Translations under genes and position numbers: made by a program | Shown here: positions 9,801 to 19,874 of the stretch, piece after piece | How the letters are laid out: each line of letters begins with the position of its first letter | Position numbering within the stretch: position 1 is the stretch's first letter | Assembly (NCBI GenBank): GCA_013288885.1 | Contig: JABDBA010000001.1 | Location: 335,840-399,839 of the forward strand | Direction: 5' to 3' | Source: Gammaproteobacteria bacterium | GTDB lineage: Bacteria; Pseudomonadota; Gammaproteobacteria; JABDBA01 | Length of the DNA stretch: 64,000 bases | The notes under the pieces: generated by a model | Database searches by the model: none | Seen by the model: the letters and a program-made list of their open reading frames with translations, nothing else | Told to the model about the DNA's origin: nothing

Positions 9801-12800
9801 TATAATCCCTCAAAAGAAAGATGCTCTTAAGGCTGAAGAGCTTAAAAAATATTTAATGGAATATTTGCCAACGCATATGATACCTAATAGTTTTATAATG
9901 TTGGAAACCTTCCCACTTACTGCGAATGGAAAATTAAATCGTAATGCACTTTCAGCATTAAATATTGTTAAAAATACTGAAAATAACTATCAGTCACCTA
10001 AAACAGCACTTGAAGAACAATTGGTTACAATATGGCAAGAAGTATTGTCAGTTGAAAAAATAGGGACAACAGATAATTTTTTTGATTTAGGTGGTAATTC
10101 TTTAAGTGCTATGCGCTTGAATGTGCGTTTGAATGATATAATGGGTAAAAACATAAAATTGTCAGATATTTTTTCCCACTCCACTGTTTTACAGCAGGCT
10201 AAGCTCTTAAATAACATACAAGATTTACTTATAACTAGTAATGTTAATCAAAAAATAACCGAAGAAAAATCGTCAGGGCCACTTTCATTTCAGCAGCAAA
10301 GATTATGGTTTTTGCAGCGATTTTACCCCAATTTAAAAGCCTACTGTTTACAGATGCTTTTTAATTTAAAGGGCCATGTTAATATTGAGTTGTTAGAATT
10401 AAGCTTAAAGAAATTATTGGAACGGCAAACAGTATTGCGTACGACATTTCATGAAAATAATGATAATATAATGCAAGTCATTAATTCGGTTCCTGATCAA
10501 ATATTACAGATTCTCGATTATAGTAATGAAATTAGTATATCTACAGATAAAATTAGCAGGTTTGTAGAAAAAATTGAAAATACGCCATTTGATCTAGAAC
10601 GAGGACCACTATTTAAAGCTTATCTTATTAAAGTCGATAAGTCGCATTATTATTTGTTATTTTCTTTACATCATATTATTGCTGACGGTTGGTCACTTGG
10701 TCTAATAAAACAGGAACTTACTAAGCTTTATAATAAAAATACTAACCATAAAGAAGTAATAATTGATCATTTGCCGATCCAATATATTGATTATTCTACT
10801 GCCCAACGTTTGCAGAGTGGTCAGTCTAGATCGATGCAAGCGCTTGAGTATTGGTGTACCAAATTATCTGGTGATTTACCACTTCTGCAATTGCCATTCG
10901 ATTATGAGCGGCCTACTACACAAGAATTTACCGGTAAAACTTTTGATTTTGCTGTGCCAGTAGAGACAGCACAGAAGGTCAATACACTGGTTAAAACAAA
11001 TAAAAATACAATATTTACAGTGATGTTAACCGCTTTCTATGTACTACTTTATCGTTATACTCAACAAGCTGATATTATTATTGGTACTGCTGTTGCTAAT
11101 CGTTTAGCAACAAATATAGAAAAACTCATAGGATTTTTTGCTAATACCCTAGTATTGCGCACAAATTTGTTCGGTAATCCTACATTTAGAAGTCTGCTTA
11201 AGAATGTTCAGGACGTGGTATTGGATGCATTAACGTATCAAGAGGTTCCTTTTGAACATCTTTTAGAGAAACTAAATATTCCAAGGGACTTGCAACATAA
11301 TCCCATTTTCCAAGTAATGTTTGTATTACAAAATACTTATTCTCAAGTATTGGCTCCTACAGATATTACCGTAGAAGAAATCAACTATCATCCTACTACT
11401 TCTAAGTTCGACCTTACCTTATTTGTAAAAGAACAGAACAATGAGTTACTTTGTCAATTTGAATACAATGATAATTTATTCAAATCAGAAACCATACAAC
11501 AACTATCTGTCCATTTTAACAAAGTTCTAGAACTATTAGTTACTAATCTTGATCAAACTATTGATAATTTTTCGATATTAACGGTAGGTGAACAACATAA
11601 GTTTTTAAACTGGAATAATACAAACTATTTATTTGCTGATTATGATAAATGTTTACATGAGCTATTTGAAAAACAAGCTGCTATAAAGCCAAATACAATT
11701 GCTTTAGTGACGAATAAAAAACGATTTACTTATGGCGATATAGAGTTAGCGTCTAATCGAATTGGTAATCACTTATATCAATTAGGAGTAAAACCTAACC
11801 AACTAGTGGCTATAGTTATGGAAAGAGGTTGGGAACAAATAATGGCAGTCTTAGGTATTTTAAAATCAGGGGCTGCTTATTTGCCAATTATTGCAAGTGA
11901 CCCACAAGCACGCATTGATAACCTTTTATCACAAGGTGAAGTAAAAATTGTATTAACGCAAGCACGGTGGAAAAGCAAAATTGTTTGGCCACCACATATC
12001 AGGGTATTAGCTGTTGATGATGAAAACGAATGGCGCAGTATACCATCGACGAAACTACCAGTTTTGCAAAAAACGACTGATCTTGCTTACGTTATATTTA
12101 CTTCAGGCTCTACGGGTATTCCTAAAGGAGTAATGATTGACCATCGTGGGGCTGTAAATACCATTTTAGATATCAACGAAAGATTTTCAGTGCAGGAGAA
12201 AGACTGCGTATTTGGTGTTTCTGCGCTTAATTTTGATTTATCCGTATATGACATTTTTGGAGCATTTGCAGCAGGCGCACGTTTGGTATTACCAGCTGCA
12301 GGGAGCGATAAAGAACCGGATGAATGGATTAAACTTATCAGATTAGAAGCTATTACAATATGGAATTCAGTACCAACACTCATGCAAATGTTAGTAGAAA
12401 AGTTTGTGAGTAAGCAGCCCGATGAAGAAATTAAAAAACAATTAGCTAAAATGCGTGTAGTTTTATTAAGCGGTGATTGGATTCCACTTAGTTTGCCTGA
12501 AAAAATTAAGCAATGTATAGGAAATAATGTTCAAGCCATTAGTTTAGGTGGTGCTACCGAAGGATCGATTTGGTCAATTATACACTCAATTAACACAATG
12601 CAACCTACATGGAAAAGCATTCCATATGGCCAACCTATGCGCAATCAACGATTTTATAGTTTAAATGCTGGATTACAACAAGTTCCAGTAGGAGTAATAG
12701 GAGAACTTCATATCGGTGGAATAGGCGTGGCACGCGGGTACTGGAAAGATCCTGTACGTAGCAATAATAGTTTTATTCGACATCCTGTAACGCAAGAGTT

Positions 12801-13491
12801 TTTATATAAAACAGGAGATTTAGGGCGCTATTTATCAGATGGCACAATTGAATTTATTGGACGAATTGACAACCAGGTTAAGATAAGAGGTTTTAGAATT
12901 GAGCTAGGTGAAATTGAAAGTAGATTAATTGAAAGGTCAGATATAGAACAAGCAGTAGTGATGAGCATAGGTGATATAGCTGATGAAAAAATTTTAGTAG
13001 CCTATATAACATCTACGTCAGAAAATGATTTGGATATTAATCAATTAAAAATCTATCTTAAACAGATTCTGCCATCTTATATGGTCCCACATACCATCGT
13101 ACAGCTGCCAACATTTCCGTTAACGGCAAATGGCAAGGTAGATCGTAGAGCTTTACCGTTACCAAATTTTAATATAGATGATGCAATCAAATATGTTCCA
13201 CCACAAACACCCTTGCAAAGAGATTTAGCCAAAATTTGGCAAAAATTATTAAATAACAAAAAAATAAGTTTACATAGCGATTTTTTTGTATTAGGTGGCC
13301 ATTCTTTATTGGCCACTCGGTTGGCAATAAAAATTAGAGATGAGTTTAATATTGAAATCCCATTAAAAATAATTTTTGAATACTCAACGTTAAGTTCGTT
13401 TGCAGAATATTTGTCGCTAATTATGCTAACCCCCACGGTAAAATTTAATGATTTAGTTGCTCACCAAACCATTGAAGAAGGAACAATTTAA
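6877..13491 (+). CDS. NRPS 1: formyltransferase-A(Ser)-T-C-A(Cys)-T
   Basis: A 2204-residue initiating NRPS. The start is the ATG at 6877 (AAGGAG upstream), not an in-frame ATG 28 codons earlier inside the MFS gene. Residues 1-310 are a methionyl-tRNA-formyltransferase-like domain with N91, H93 and D129 in place (NYHDAPLPKY, KVDQGDI) plus its C-terminal lobe, as in linear gramicidin synthetase LgrA. Residues 320-520 resemble a worn C-domain lobe. A1 (about 530-1020) carries YTSGSTGAPKG and the pocket D-V-W-H-F-S-L-V-D, the EntF serine code. T1 is at Ser of LGGNSL (1071). C2 (1133-1560) has HHIIADG. A2 (1593-2090) carries FTSGSTGIPKG and pocket D-L-Y-N-L-S-L-I-W, the cysteine code. T2 is LGGHSL (2139). 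C2 is an ordinary C domain, not a heterocyclase. Confidence 0.93.
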   Translation: MHDQRRCYLIGKTTLLIKCCESLLKRDYQILGVITQDQEIISWLDSKKIIHINDLNEIKEPYNSFEYLFSIINDIILPQKLIRQAKRLAINYHDAPLPKYAGVNSTTWAIINQETTHGITFHLMTDKVDQGDIVKQTQFIIKASDTALSLNLKAYEKAQSAFDSLLDDIENNNVKFIKQNIQERTYYGKNHILPNNGFIDWNTTCKDINRLFLATYFGNYANPVGLPKIIIKSKVFIVSKFEIQKTSFRNKNGTIIDVYKNSISVVAKNGVIKIKNICTLAGVEISISEIVKSLDIRVGDNIHPDKKTIDGLVSLFKKARINESYWVDKIQQLNIFKGIANAGHLNHQVTNFTVTDTIEKLSKKLGVESHILLLTMILLYIYRLNNGEPFSYASPVKKLEKLSNLTKQIFSQNIYHQVDFSDCGLFADAVYKVNLNQQDIKNKFTFFNDLSFRYKNINIFSDANALKIEVKAKEISVENHLSYFNIHRGVLHFIKVVSKNLDKQVNYLPLVNRFDSNNILKKWNNTQTHYNFSASLSAEFERQVDDTPMSIAIKYYDKSLTYFELNQKANQLAYHLVKNGFGSNDFICIYMERSIEMVVAILGILKAGGAYIPIDVTLPEKRICAILEDCQSKTILTHDKVIDNIHKIPGAINCINLDNDSIFQLHPTKNLPERSNLGHPAYVIYTSGSTGAPKGVVIEHKAILNRLYWMQQKYQLDSSDVVLQKTPYSFDVSVWEFFWPLITGAKLVIAAVDGHKDSDYLMGLIERDKITTLHFIPSMLNIFLQNNRALYDHCLKRVFCSGEALTYTAVEKFNKKFPNVKLHNLYGPTEAAVDVSYFNCNEVKEDNLVPIGKPIANIKLYILDKNNQLLPPLIPGELHIGGIGLARGYLNRPELTQEKFINDSFAGNKKSRLYKTGDLAYFLPDGNIAYLGRIDNQVKINGIRIELGEIESMVRAYHAVSDVAVIVDADRIIAYIIPQKKDALKAEELKKYLMEYLPTHMIPNSFIMLETFPLTANGKLNRNALSALNIVKNTENNYQSPKTALEEQLVTIWQEVLSVEKIGTTDNFFDLGGNSLSAMRLNVRLNDIMGKNIKLSDIFSHSTVLQQAKLLNNIQDLLITSNVNQKITEEKSSGPLSFQQQRLWFLQRFYPNLKAYCLQMLFNLKGHVNIELLELSLKKLLERQTVLRTTFHENNDNIMQVINSVPDQILQILDYSNEISISTDKISRFVEKIENTPFDLERGPLFKAYLIKVDKSHYYLLFSLHHIIADGWSLGLIKQELTKLYNKNTNHKEVIIDHLPIQYIDYSTAQRLQSGQSRSMQALEYWCTKLSGDLPLLQLPFDYERPTTQEFTGKTFDFAVPVETAQKVNTLVKTNKNTIFTVMLTAFYVLLYRYTQQADIIIGTAVANRLATNIEKLIGFFANTLVLRTNLFGNPTFRSLLKNVQDVVLDALTYQEVPFEHLLEKLNIPRDLQHNPIFQVMFVLQNTYSQVLAPTDITVEEINYHPTTSKFDLTLFVKEQNNELLCQFEYNDNLFKSETIQQLSVHFNKVLELLVTNLDQTIDNFSILTVGEQHKFLNWNNTNYLFADYDKCLHELFEKQAAIKPNTIALVTNKKRFTYGDIELASNRIGNHLYQLGVKPNQLVAIVMERGWEQIMAVLGILKSGAAYLPIIASDPQARIDNLLSQGEVKIVLTQARWKSKIVWPPHIRVLAVDDENEWRSIPSTKLPVLQKTTDLAYVIFTSGSTGIPKGVMIDHRGAVNTILDINERFSVQEKDCVFGVSALNFDLSVYDIFGAFAAGARLVLPAAGSDKEPDEWIKLIRLEAITIWNSVPTLMQMLVEKFVSKQPDEEIKKQLAKMRVVLLSGDWIPLSLPEKIKQCIGNNVQAISLGGATEGSIWSIIHSINTMQPTWKSIPYGQPMRNQRFYSLNAGLQQVPVGVIGELHIGGIGVARGYWKDPVRSNNSFIRHPVTQEFLYKTGDLGRYLSDGTIEFIGRIDNQVKIRGFRIELGEIESRLIERSDIEQAVVMSIGDIADEKILVAYITSTSENDLDINQLKIYLKQILPSYMVPHTIVQLPTFPLTANGKVDRRALPLPNFNIDDAIKYVPPQTPLQRDLAKIWQKLLNNKKISLHSDFFVLGGHSLLATRLAIKIRDEFNIEIPLKIIFEYSTLSSFAEYLSLIMLTPTVKFNDLVAHQTIEEGTI

Positions 13492-13493
13492 AA

Positions 13494-16400
13494 ATGAGTA
13501 TTACAGCAAAAAATATTTTGGAAGTTATCGGTAAAATTAAAGATGCTGGAGTTGAGTTATGGCTAGAAAATGAAGCTTTGCATTTTCGAGCGACCCAAAA
13601 AAAACTAACAAATGATTTACGCAACCTTATTACAATACATAAACAAGACATAATAAGTTTTTTACAAGATTCTTATAAAATGAAGAAAAGAGTTTTGCCA
13701 CCTATTGTTAAAACACACAATAAAAATAGTGCGACTGCTTCGTTCTCACAAAAACGATTGTGGTTTATTGCCAATATGGAAGTAGGTGGTTACCATTATA
13801 ATATCCCAATGGCATTTAAAATAGCCGGGGAACTTAATATTGAATTTTTTCAAAAAAGCTGGGCTAATCTGTTAGCACGACATGAAGCATTGCGAACCTA
13901 TTTTAATGATGAATCAGGTGAGGTATTGCAAAAAATTGATCAACAATATGATGTAGTTCTTGAATACATTGATATTAGTAATAATATAGATAAGGAAAAT
14001 AAAATAAATGAATATATTCGTAGCTATGAAAAAAATATATTTAATCTAAGCCACGGCAAATTATATAAAGCAGTGATTATAAAACAGTCATTAAATGAAC
14101 ATATATTTTTATTTTGCATACATCATATTGTTGCAGATGCAGAATCAATAGATATATTACTTAGCGAGCTAAGCAAAATTTATAATGCGATGATGCTAGA
14201 AGAGGAGGTAAGATTACCAGGGCTCTTAACAAGATATATCGATTATTCTTGTTGGCAGAAATCATTACTTGATACAAGTTATTTTTCAGATCAATCTGAA
14301 TATTGGAAAAAACAACTAGCTGGAGATTTGCCAATTTTAGAGCTTCCCTACGACCACCCTCGGCCTGCACAACAAACATATGTTGGCGCTCATTATCAAA
14401 GAATAATTAATCCCAATATAACTATTTTAATTAAAAATATACTAAAAACTAAAAATAATTATACCATGTTTACAATTTTATTAGCAGCATATTTTGCGAT
14501 TCTATATCGCTACAGTGGGCAAAATACATTAATTGTTGGTATTCCAATTACTAGTCGTGCTCATACGGATTTAGATAACGTAGTTGGATTATTTGTAAAC
14601 ACAGTTGCAATACGGATAGATATAACGCCGAATATGTCATTTATTGATTTATTACAGGTGGTAAATGACAAAATGTTAGAGGCACATGCAAACAAAGAGG
14701 TTCCCTTTGAAAAAGTAGTTGATATATTAGAGTTGAAACGTAGCTTAGCATATACACCGATATTTCAAACAATGTTTTACTTGAATGAACAATCTACAAA
14801 TAAACTTTTATTATCCGGCTTAGATATAAAAAGTATAAATTTAACACCACCAGTAGCAAAATTTGATTTAACGCTATCGGCACAAGTGAATGATGGTAAA
14901 ATAGCATTAGATTTTGAATATAATGTTGGATTGTTAGATCATGATACCATAAGTCGATTATCAAATCATTTTGAAAATTTATTTAATCAATTATTAATTA
15001 ATCAATCGTTACCAATTAAGAAGCTTTCATTGTTATCAATGCAAGAGCGCAAAAAACTACTTTGCGATTTTAATGCTACAAAACGATCTTTTAGAAAAAA
15101 TATATTTGTCCATCAATTATTTGAAGAGCAAGTTGAAAGAAATCCTACGGCTATTGCAGTAGCATATAAAACACAAACGATTACTTATCATGAGCTAAAT
15201 GAAAAATCCAATCAATTAGCTAATTATTTACAAGACCATGGTGTAGGAATAAACCAATGTGTTGCTGTTATGATGGAGCGTTCAATAGAAGTAGCTATTG
15301 TATTTATGGCTATTTTAAAAGCGGGTGGATGTTTTATTCCACTAGATGCGGATAGTCCAAAGTCACGTATTCAATATACTCTACAAGATAGCGAATCAAG
15401 TATAGTATTGACACAAAATCATTTGCTTGATCGCATTACAGAGTTTGCTGGGAAGGTTGTCGATATAAATAATTATAACAATACCAAGCCCCATTATTTA
15501 GTCAATAACCTTCCTAGCAAATCAAAAAGTAATGACTTGGCCTATATAATTTATACTTCAGGTTCCACAGGTAAACCTAAAGGAGTGATGATACATCACG
15601 AAGGATTTGCACATTATATTATGTGGGCATTGGAATATTATCAATGTAGGCAAGGTTGTGGTGCACCGGTCCATTCTTCAATTGCGTTTGATCTTACAAT
15701 TACAACCATATTTGCACCTCTTTGTTGTGGCAAAACAGTTTTTATGGTTCCAGATGAATTAGGTGTAGAAGGTTTGTTGCAAGTATTAGAAGAGAGACAA
15801 GATTATAGTATTATTAAAATAACCCCGGCGCACTTAAAATTATTGCAAGAGGTATTTTCTATCGAAGTGTTAAAAAAACTACAAGCAACGGTGATCATTG
15901 GAGGTGAAGCGCTTTATGAAAGTGATTTAAATTTTTGGCGCAAACATTCACCACAAATGCGCTTTATTAATGAGTATGGCGCTACTGAAACTACCGTTGC
16001 ATGTACTATATATGAATTGAGTGAAGATATCCCTAGGACTATTAGTATTCCTGTTGGTAAAGCTATTGCAAATTCGCAAATGCTAGTGTTAGACGAATAC
16101 TTACAACCGCAACCAATCGGTGTTATAGGCGAAATATATTTAGGTGGAGTGCAATTAGCACGTGGTTATTTAAAACTTCCTCAGCTAACTGAAGAGCGAT
16201 TTATAAAAAACCCATTTCCTGAAATCGACAGCGATAAAATTTATAAAACGGGGGATTTAGGACGTATCCTCGCAGATGGTAATGTGGAGTTTATGGGGCG
16301 GATTGACAATCAAGTAAAAATTAAAGGTTATCGTATTGAGTTGGGTGAAATCGAAAAATGCCTAGAAGACTACGCAACTATAAAACAAGCGGTCGTCATA

Positions 16401-19400
16401 GTACAAGAAAATGAACAAAAGGAAAAACAACTTATTGCGTATATCATTGCAAAAAATGCAGAATTTGATCTGAATATGATCCAAGAAACATTACGAACAC
16501 AATTGCCTGAATATATGTTGCCGAGTTCTTATGTTTTATTAGACAGCATTCCATTAACCATTAATGGTAAAGTAGATACTAAAGCACTTTCTAGTATAAC
16601 ACAAATTTCTAAACCAGAAGTACGTTTTGTACTACCAACGACGGAAAACGAAAAATTATTGTCTGAAATTTGGCGTAAAATGCTTAATTTAGAACAAGTT
16701 GGTATTCACGACAATTTTTTTGCTTTGGGTGGAGATTCTATTATTAGTTTACAGATTATTGTAGAGGCAAGAAAAAGGGGTTTATCATTAAAACCTAAGC
16801 AATTATTTCAATATCAAACGATTGCAGAATTAGGTAAAGTAATTGGGCAGAAAATATTTACGGATGCAGAACAAGATACACTGACGGGATATTTTAATTT
16901 GTTGCCTATACAGCACTGGTTTATTGAGCATGATTTAGCCAATATTAACCATTGGAATCAAGCATTTAATTTACATACATCTAAAAGAGTTGATCCTGCT
17001 ATATTAGAAAGATCGTTAGAAATAATGATACAACATCATGACGCGCTTCGTTTACAATTCTGTAAAAAATCTAATGGTTGGCAACAAGCTTATCCATCTA
17101 AAGTTATAAAGAAATCTATTTTAGTATCATTAGAAGAAAACAGCAATAACTATCAAAATGCTCAGCTAGCTTGTCAAGCTTCATTAGATGTCAATCAAGG
17201 AATATTAGTGCATGCACTAATATTAAGAAATAAAAAGCATGATAGTATTTTATTGGCTATTCATCATTTAGTGGTGGATGGTGTATCTTGGCGAATTATT
17301 CTTGAAGACCTAAATACTATTTATCATAGCTTGATTGAAAACACACCTATACAATTACCGGCTAAGACTACGTCATTGCGCTACTGGGTGCATAAAATTC
17401 ATGAAAAAATTGCCTCGGGTTCATTTGACCATGACATAAACTATTGGAAATCACAACTGGAAAACAAATCATTTATGGTTCCCATAGATTACGAAAATGG
17501 AAACAATACGGAAGAAACAGCAAAATCTGTAAACATAAGGTTATCAAAACAAGATACGAGCAATATTCTTCATCACGCAAATAAAGCCTACCAAACACAA
17601 ATTAATGATTTATTGTTAGCGGCATTGGTGAAAACATTGGGGCAATGGAGCGGATTGAAGCACTTGGTTATTGATTTAGAAGGCCATGGACGAGAAGATT
17701 TATTTGAAGATGTAGACTTATCGCGTACCGTAGGGTGGTTTACATCTACTTTTCCTTTGGCGCTAGACCTGGATTTGAAATTAGATGAAGAAAAACTTAT
17801 TTTGAAAATGAAATCACAATTACAAAGCCTACCAGTGAAAGGGCTATCTTATGGAGTATTACGCTATTTACATCCAAAAAAGGTAACGCGTGAATCTTTA
17901 TGTAATAAATCAACTATAAGTTTTAATTATTTAGGACAATTTGATAGTAACAAAAATAAAAATGAATTATTTAATTTAACGACATCCCCAGTTACCAATG
18001 CTTGCGCCTCGGAAAACTTAAGACCATATTTAATAAACATTAATGGTATAGTAATCAATGGCCACTTACAATTTGAATTTATTTATAGCGATGCTTATTT
18101 TAAACAAAAAAATATCAGAAAACTAGCAAAATATTATTTAACAAATCTGCTTACTGTTATTAAGCATTGCATGACTTATAAAATAAAATCAAATGATATA
18201 AAATATATAACTAACAAATATGGTGCAGATAATATTACTGATATTTATTCCTTATCACCTATGCAAAATGGGATGTTATTTCATTCGATTTACTCAATGG
18301 ATCCATCTGAATATGCCTGTCAAATGTGTTGGGATATAGACTGTGCTCTAGATACAGTTTTATTACAAGCAAGTTGGAATCAGTTAATACAACGACATTC
18401 CGTATTACGTACTATTTTCTGCTGGGAAAATATAGCCGATGTGCAACAAATTGTACTGAATAAAGCCCCTATAAAATGGATCGAACATGATTGGCAGAGT
18501 TTAACAGTAGCTGAGCAAAAGAATAGTCTTATTGAATTATTTAAACGTGATAAAAAAACAGGATTTTACTTTGATGATGCACCATTAATGCGTATTAATT
18601 TAGTCAAACTAAATCCTAATAAATACAAATTATTGTGGACATTTCATCATATTTTATTGGATGGCTGGAGTGTAGCTAGACTTATAACTGAACTAAGACA
18701 ATTATATGCGAACCAACCTAGTTCTTCACCATTATTACCATTCCGTAATTTTATAAGCTGGTTGGCGCAGCAAAATAAAACACGAGCAACAGATTTTTGG
18801 CAGACCATGTTTGTTGATTATAGGCCTACGCCACTGTTAAACAAAAATCTAGAGACTACGATATCAAATATTGTTTATGACGAAGTAGTTTACACAATTA
18901 ATAATGATCTAAGTAAAAAAATATATAATTTTTCAAAACAACAACGAATTACAATTAATAGCTTATTTCAAAGTGCTTGGGCATTATTCCTTAGAAACTA
19001 TTGTCAAACCGACGATGTTGTATTTGGAGTCACTATATCAGGAAGACCAATTGATTTAGATGGGGTTGAAAGTATGATTGGTAATTTTATCAATACTTTA
19101 CCGCTTCGGGTAACTTTCCATAATGAAGAAATTGTGGGTGATTATTTACAAAGAATACAGTCTATCAACCTTGAATTACAGCAATATGAATACTCATCTT
19201 TAGCTGAAATTCAGGCTCAACTAGGTTTAAAAACTGGCACTTCATTATTTGAAACGCTGATGGTATATGAGAATTATCCTAAAAGTATTATTATAGATGA
19301 TAAAAATTTACTTCCACTTTCAAATTTAAAGGCTGATGAACATTCAAATTATCCTCTTACCTTAATTATTGCACCGCAAAATGAATTACAAGTAAAGTTT

Positions 19401-19874
19401 TCTTATCAAACCAATTATTTTTCAAATAAAAATATTTCTGAGATTTATAATAGCTATATTGCAGTTATCGAACAAATAATTGTAGGGGTGCAATGTATCG
19501 TTAAACAAACGGTAGGAATAGTTGGAAACAGGGGGCAAGATATTTCAATAGATACCATTTCACCACAAAAAGATAATTTTATCCAGCCGCGTAATCATAT
19601 CGAACAACGTTTAGCAAAAATTTGGTGTGACGTTCTAGAAAGTCGAGACATCAGTATTAGTGATAACTTTTTCGCGTTAGGTGGACACTCTTTAAGTGCT
19701 ATTCGTGCATTATCTAGAATCAGGAGCGAATTTAAGATCTCTATGAATCTACGTGAATTTTTTAAACATGCTGTTTTACAAAATATGGCAGAAGAAATCG
19801 CAATATTAATAGCCAGCAATATAAAAAATACTGCTGAACTAGGGGCACAGACTTATGTAGAGGTTACGCTATGA
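13494..19874 (+). CDS. NRPS 2: docking-C-A(Asn-like)-T-E-C-T
   Basis: A 2126-residue elongation NRPS. Residues 1-55 are a TubC-type N-terminal docking domain. C3 (80-500) has HHIVADA, with Ala where Gly is usual. A3 (543-1030) has YTSGSTGKPKG and pocket D-L-T-K-I-G-E-V-A, which equals the asparagine code of tyrocidine synthetase except for Ala at the ninth position. T3 is LGGDSI (1078), the form that precedes epimerases. E (1136-1520) shows IHHLVVDGVSW, EGHGRE, VGWFTSTFP and NYLGQFD. C4 (1584-2000) has HHILLDG. T4 is LGGHSL (2062). No A domain lies between C4 and T4. The residue incorporated should be D-configured Asn or D-3-methyl-Asn. It starts 3 bases after NRPS 1 ends, and its stop overlaps the next start. 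Confidence 0.93.
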   Translation: MSITAKNILEVIGKIKDAGVELWLENEALHFRATQKKLTNDLRNLITIHKQDIISFLQDSYKMKKRVLPPIVKTHNKNSATASFSQKRLWFIANMEVGGYHYNIPMAFKIAGELNIEFFQKSWANLLARHEALRTYFNDESGEVLQKIDQQYDVVLEYIDISNNIDKENKINEYIRSYEKNIFNLSHGKLYKAVIIKQSLNEHIFLFCIHHIVADAESIDILLSELSKIYNAMMLEEEVRLPGLLTRYIDYSCWQKSLLDTSYFSDQSEYWKKQLAGDLPILELPYDHPRPAQQTYVGAHYQRIINPNITILIKNILKTKNNYTMFTILLAAYFAILYRYSGQNTLIVGIPITSRAHTDLDNVVGLFVNTVAIRIDITPNMSFIDLLQVVNDKMLEAHANKEVPFEKVVDILELKRSLAYTPIFQTMFYLNEQSTNKLLLSGLDIKSINLTPPVAKFDLTLSAQVNDGKIALDFEYNVGLLDHDTISRLSNHFENLFNQLLINQSLPIKKLSLLSMQERKKLLCDFNATKRSFRKNIFVHQLFEEQVERNPTAIAVAYKTQTITYHELNEKSNQLANYLQDHGVGINQCVAVMMERSIEVAIVFMAILKAGGCFIPLDADSPKSRIQYTLQDSESSIVLTQNHLLDRITEFAGKVVDINNYNNTKPHYLVNNLPSKSKSNDLAYIIYTSGSTGKPKGVMIHHEGFAHYIMWALEYYQCRQGCGAPVHSSIAFDLTITTIFAPLCCGKTVFMVPDELGVEGLLQVLEERQDYSIIKITPAHLKLLQEVFSIEVLKKLQATVIIGGEALYESDLNFWRKHSPQMRFINEYGATETTVACTIYELSEDIPRTISIPVGKAIANSQMLVLDEYLQPQPIGVIGEIYLGGVQLARGYLKLPQLTEERFIKNPFPEIDSDKIYKTGDLGRILADGNVEFMGRIDNQVKIKGYRIELGEIEKCLEDYATIKQAVVIVQENEQKEKQLIAYIIAKNAEFDLNMIQETLRTQLPEYMLPSSYVLLDSIPLTINGKVDTKALSSITQISKPEVRFVLPTTENEKLLSEIWRKMLNLEQVGIHDNFFALGGDSIISLQIIVEARKRGLSLKPKQLFQYQTIAELGKVIGQKIFTDAEQDTLTGYFNLLPIQHWFIEHDLANINHWNQAFNLHTSKRVDPAILERSLEIMIQHHDALRLQFCKKSNGWQQAYPSKVIKKSILVSLEENSNNYQNAQLACQASLDVNQGILVHALILRNKKHDSILLAIHHLVVDGVSWRIILEDLNTIYHSLIENTPIQLPAKTTSLRYWVHKIHEKIASGSFDHDINYWKSQLENKSFMVPIDYENGNNTEETAKSVNIRLSKQDTSNILHHANKAYQTQINDLLLAALVKTLGQWSGLKHLVIDLEGHGREDLFEDVDLSRTVGWFTSTFPLALDLDLKLDEEKLILKMKSQLQSLPVKGLSYGVLRYLHPKKVTRESLCNKSTISFNYLGQFDSNKNKNELFNLTTSPVTNACASENLRPYLININGIVINGHLQFEFIYSDAYFKQKNIRKLAKYYLTNLLTVIKHCMTYKIKSNDIKYITNKYGADNITDIYSLSPMQNGMLFHSIYSMDPSEYACQMCWDIDCALDTVLLQASWNQLIQRHSVLRTIFCWENIADVQQIVLNKAPIKWIEHDWQSLTVAEQKNSLIELFKRDKKTGFYFDDAPLMRINLVKLNPNKYKLLWTFHHILLDGWSVARLITELRQLYANQPSSSPLLPFRNFISWLAQQNKTRATDFWQTMFVDYRPTPLLNKNLETTISNIVYDEVVYTINNDLSKKIYNFSKQQRITINSLFQSAWALFLRNYCQTDDVVFGVTISGRPIDLDGVESMIGNFINTLPLRVTFHNEEIVGDYLQRIQSINLELQQYEYSSLAEIQAQLGLKTGTSLFETLMVYENYPKSIIIDDKNLLPLSNLKADEHSNYPLTLIIAPQNELQVKFSYQTNYFSNKNISEIYNSYIAVIEQIIVGVQCIVKQTVGIVGNRGQDISIDTISPQKDNFIQPRNHIEQRLAKIWCDVLESRDISISDNFFALGGHSLSAIRALSRIRSEFKISMNLREFFKHAVLQNMAEEIAILIASNIKNTAELGAQTYVEVTL

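Noticed and set aside
10277..11560. C2 as a heterocyclisation domain making thiazoline from Cys
   Set aside because: The motif is HHIIADG, not DxxxxD, so an ordinary peptide bond is expected.
12087..13436. Leftward frames inside the NRPS genes
   Set aside because: They are antisense shadows of conserved A and carrier domains with no domain content of their own.
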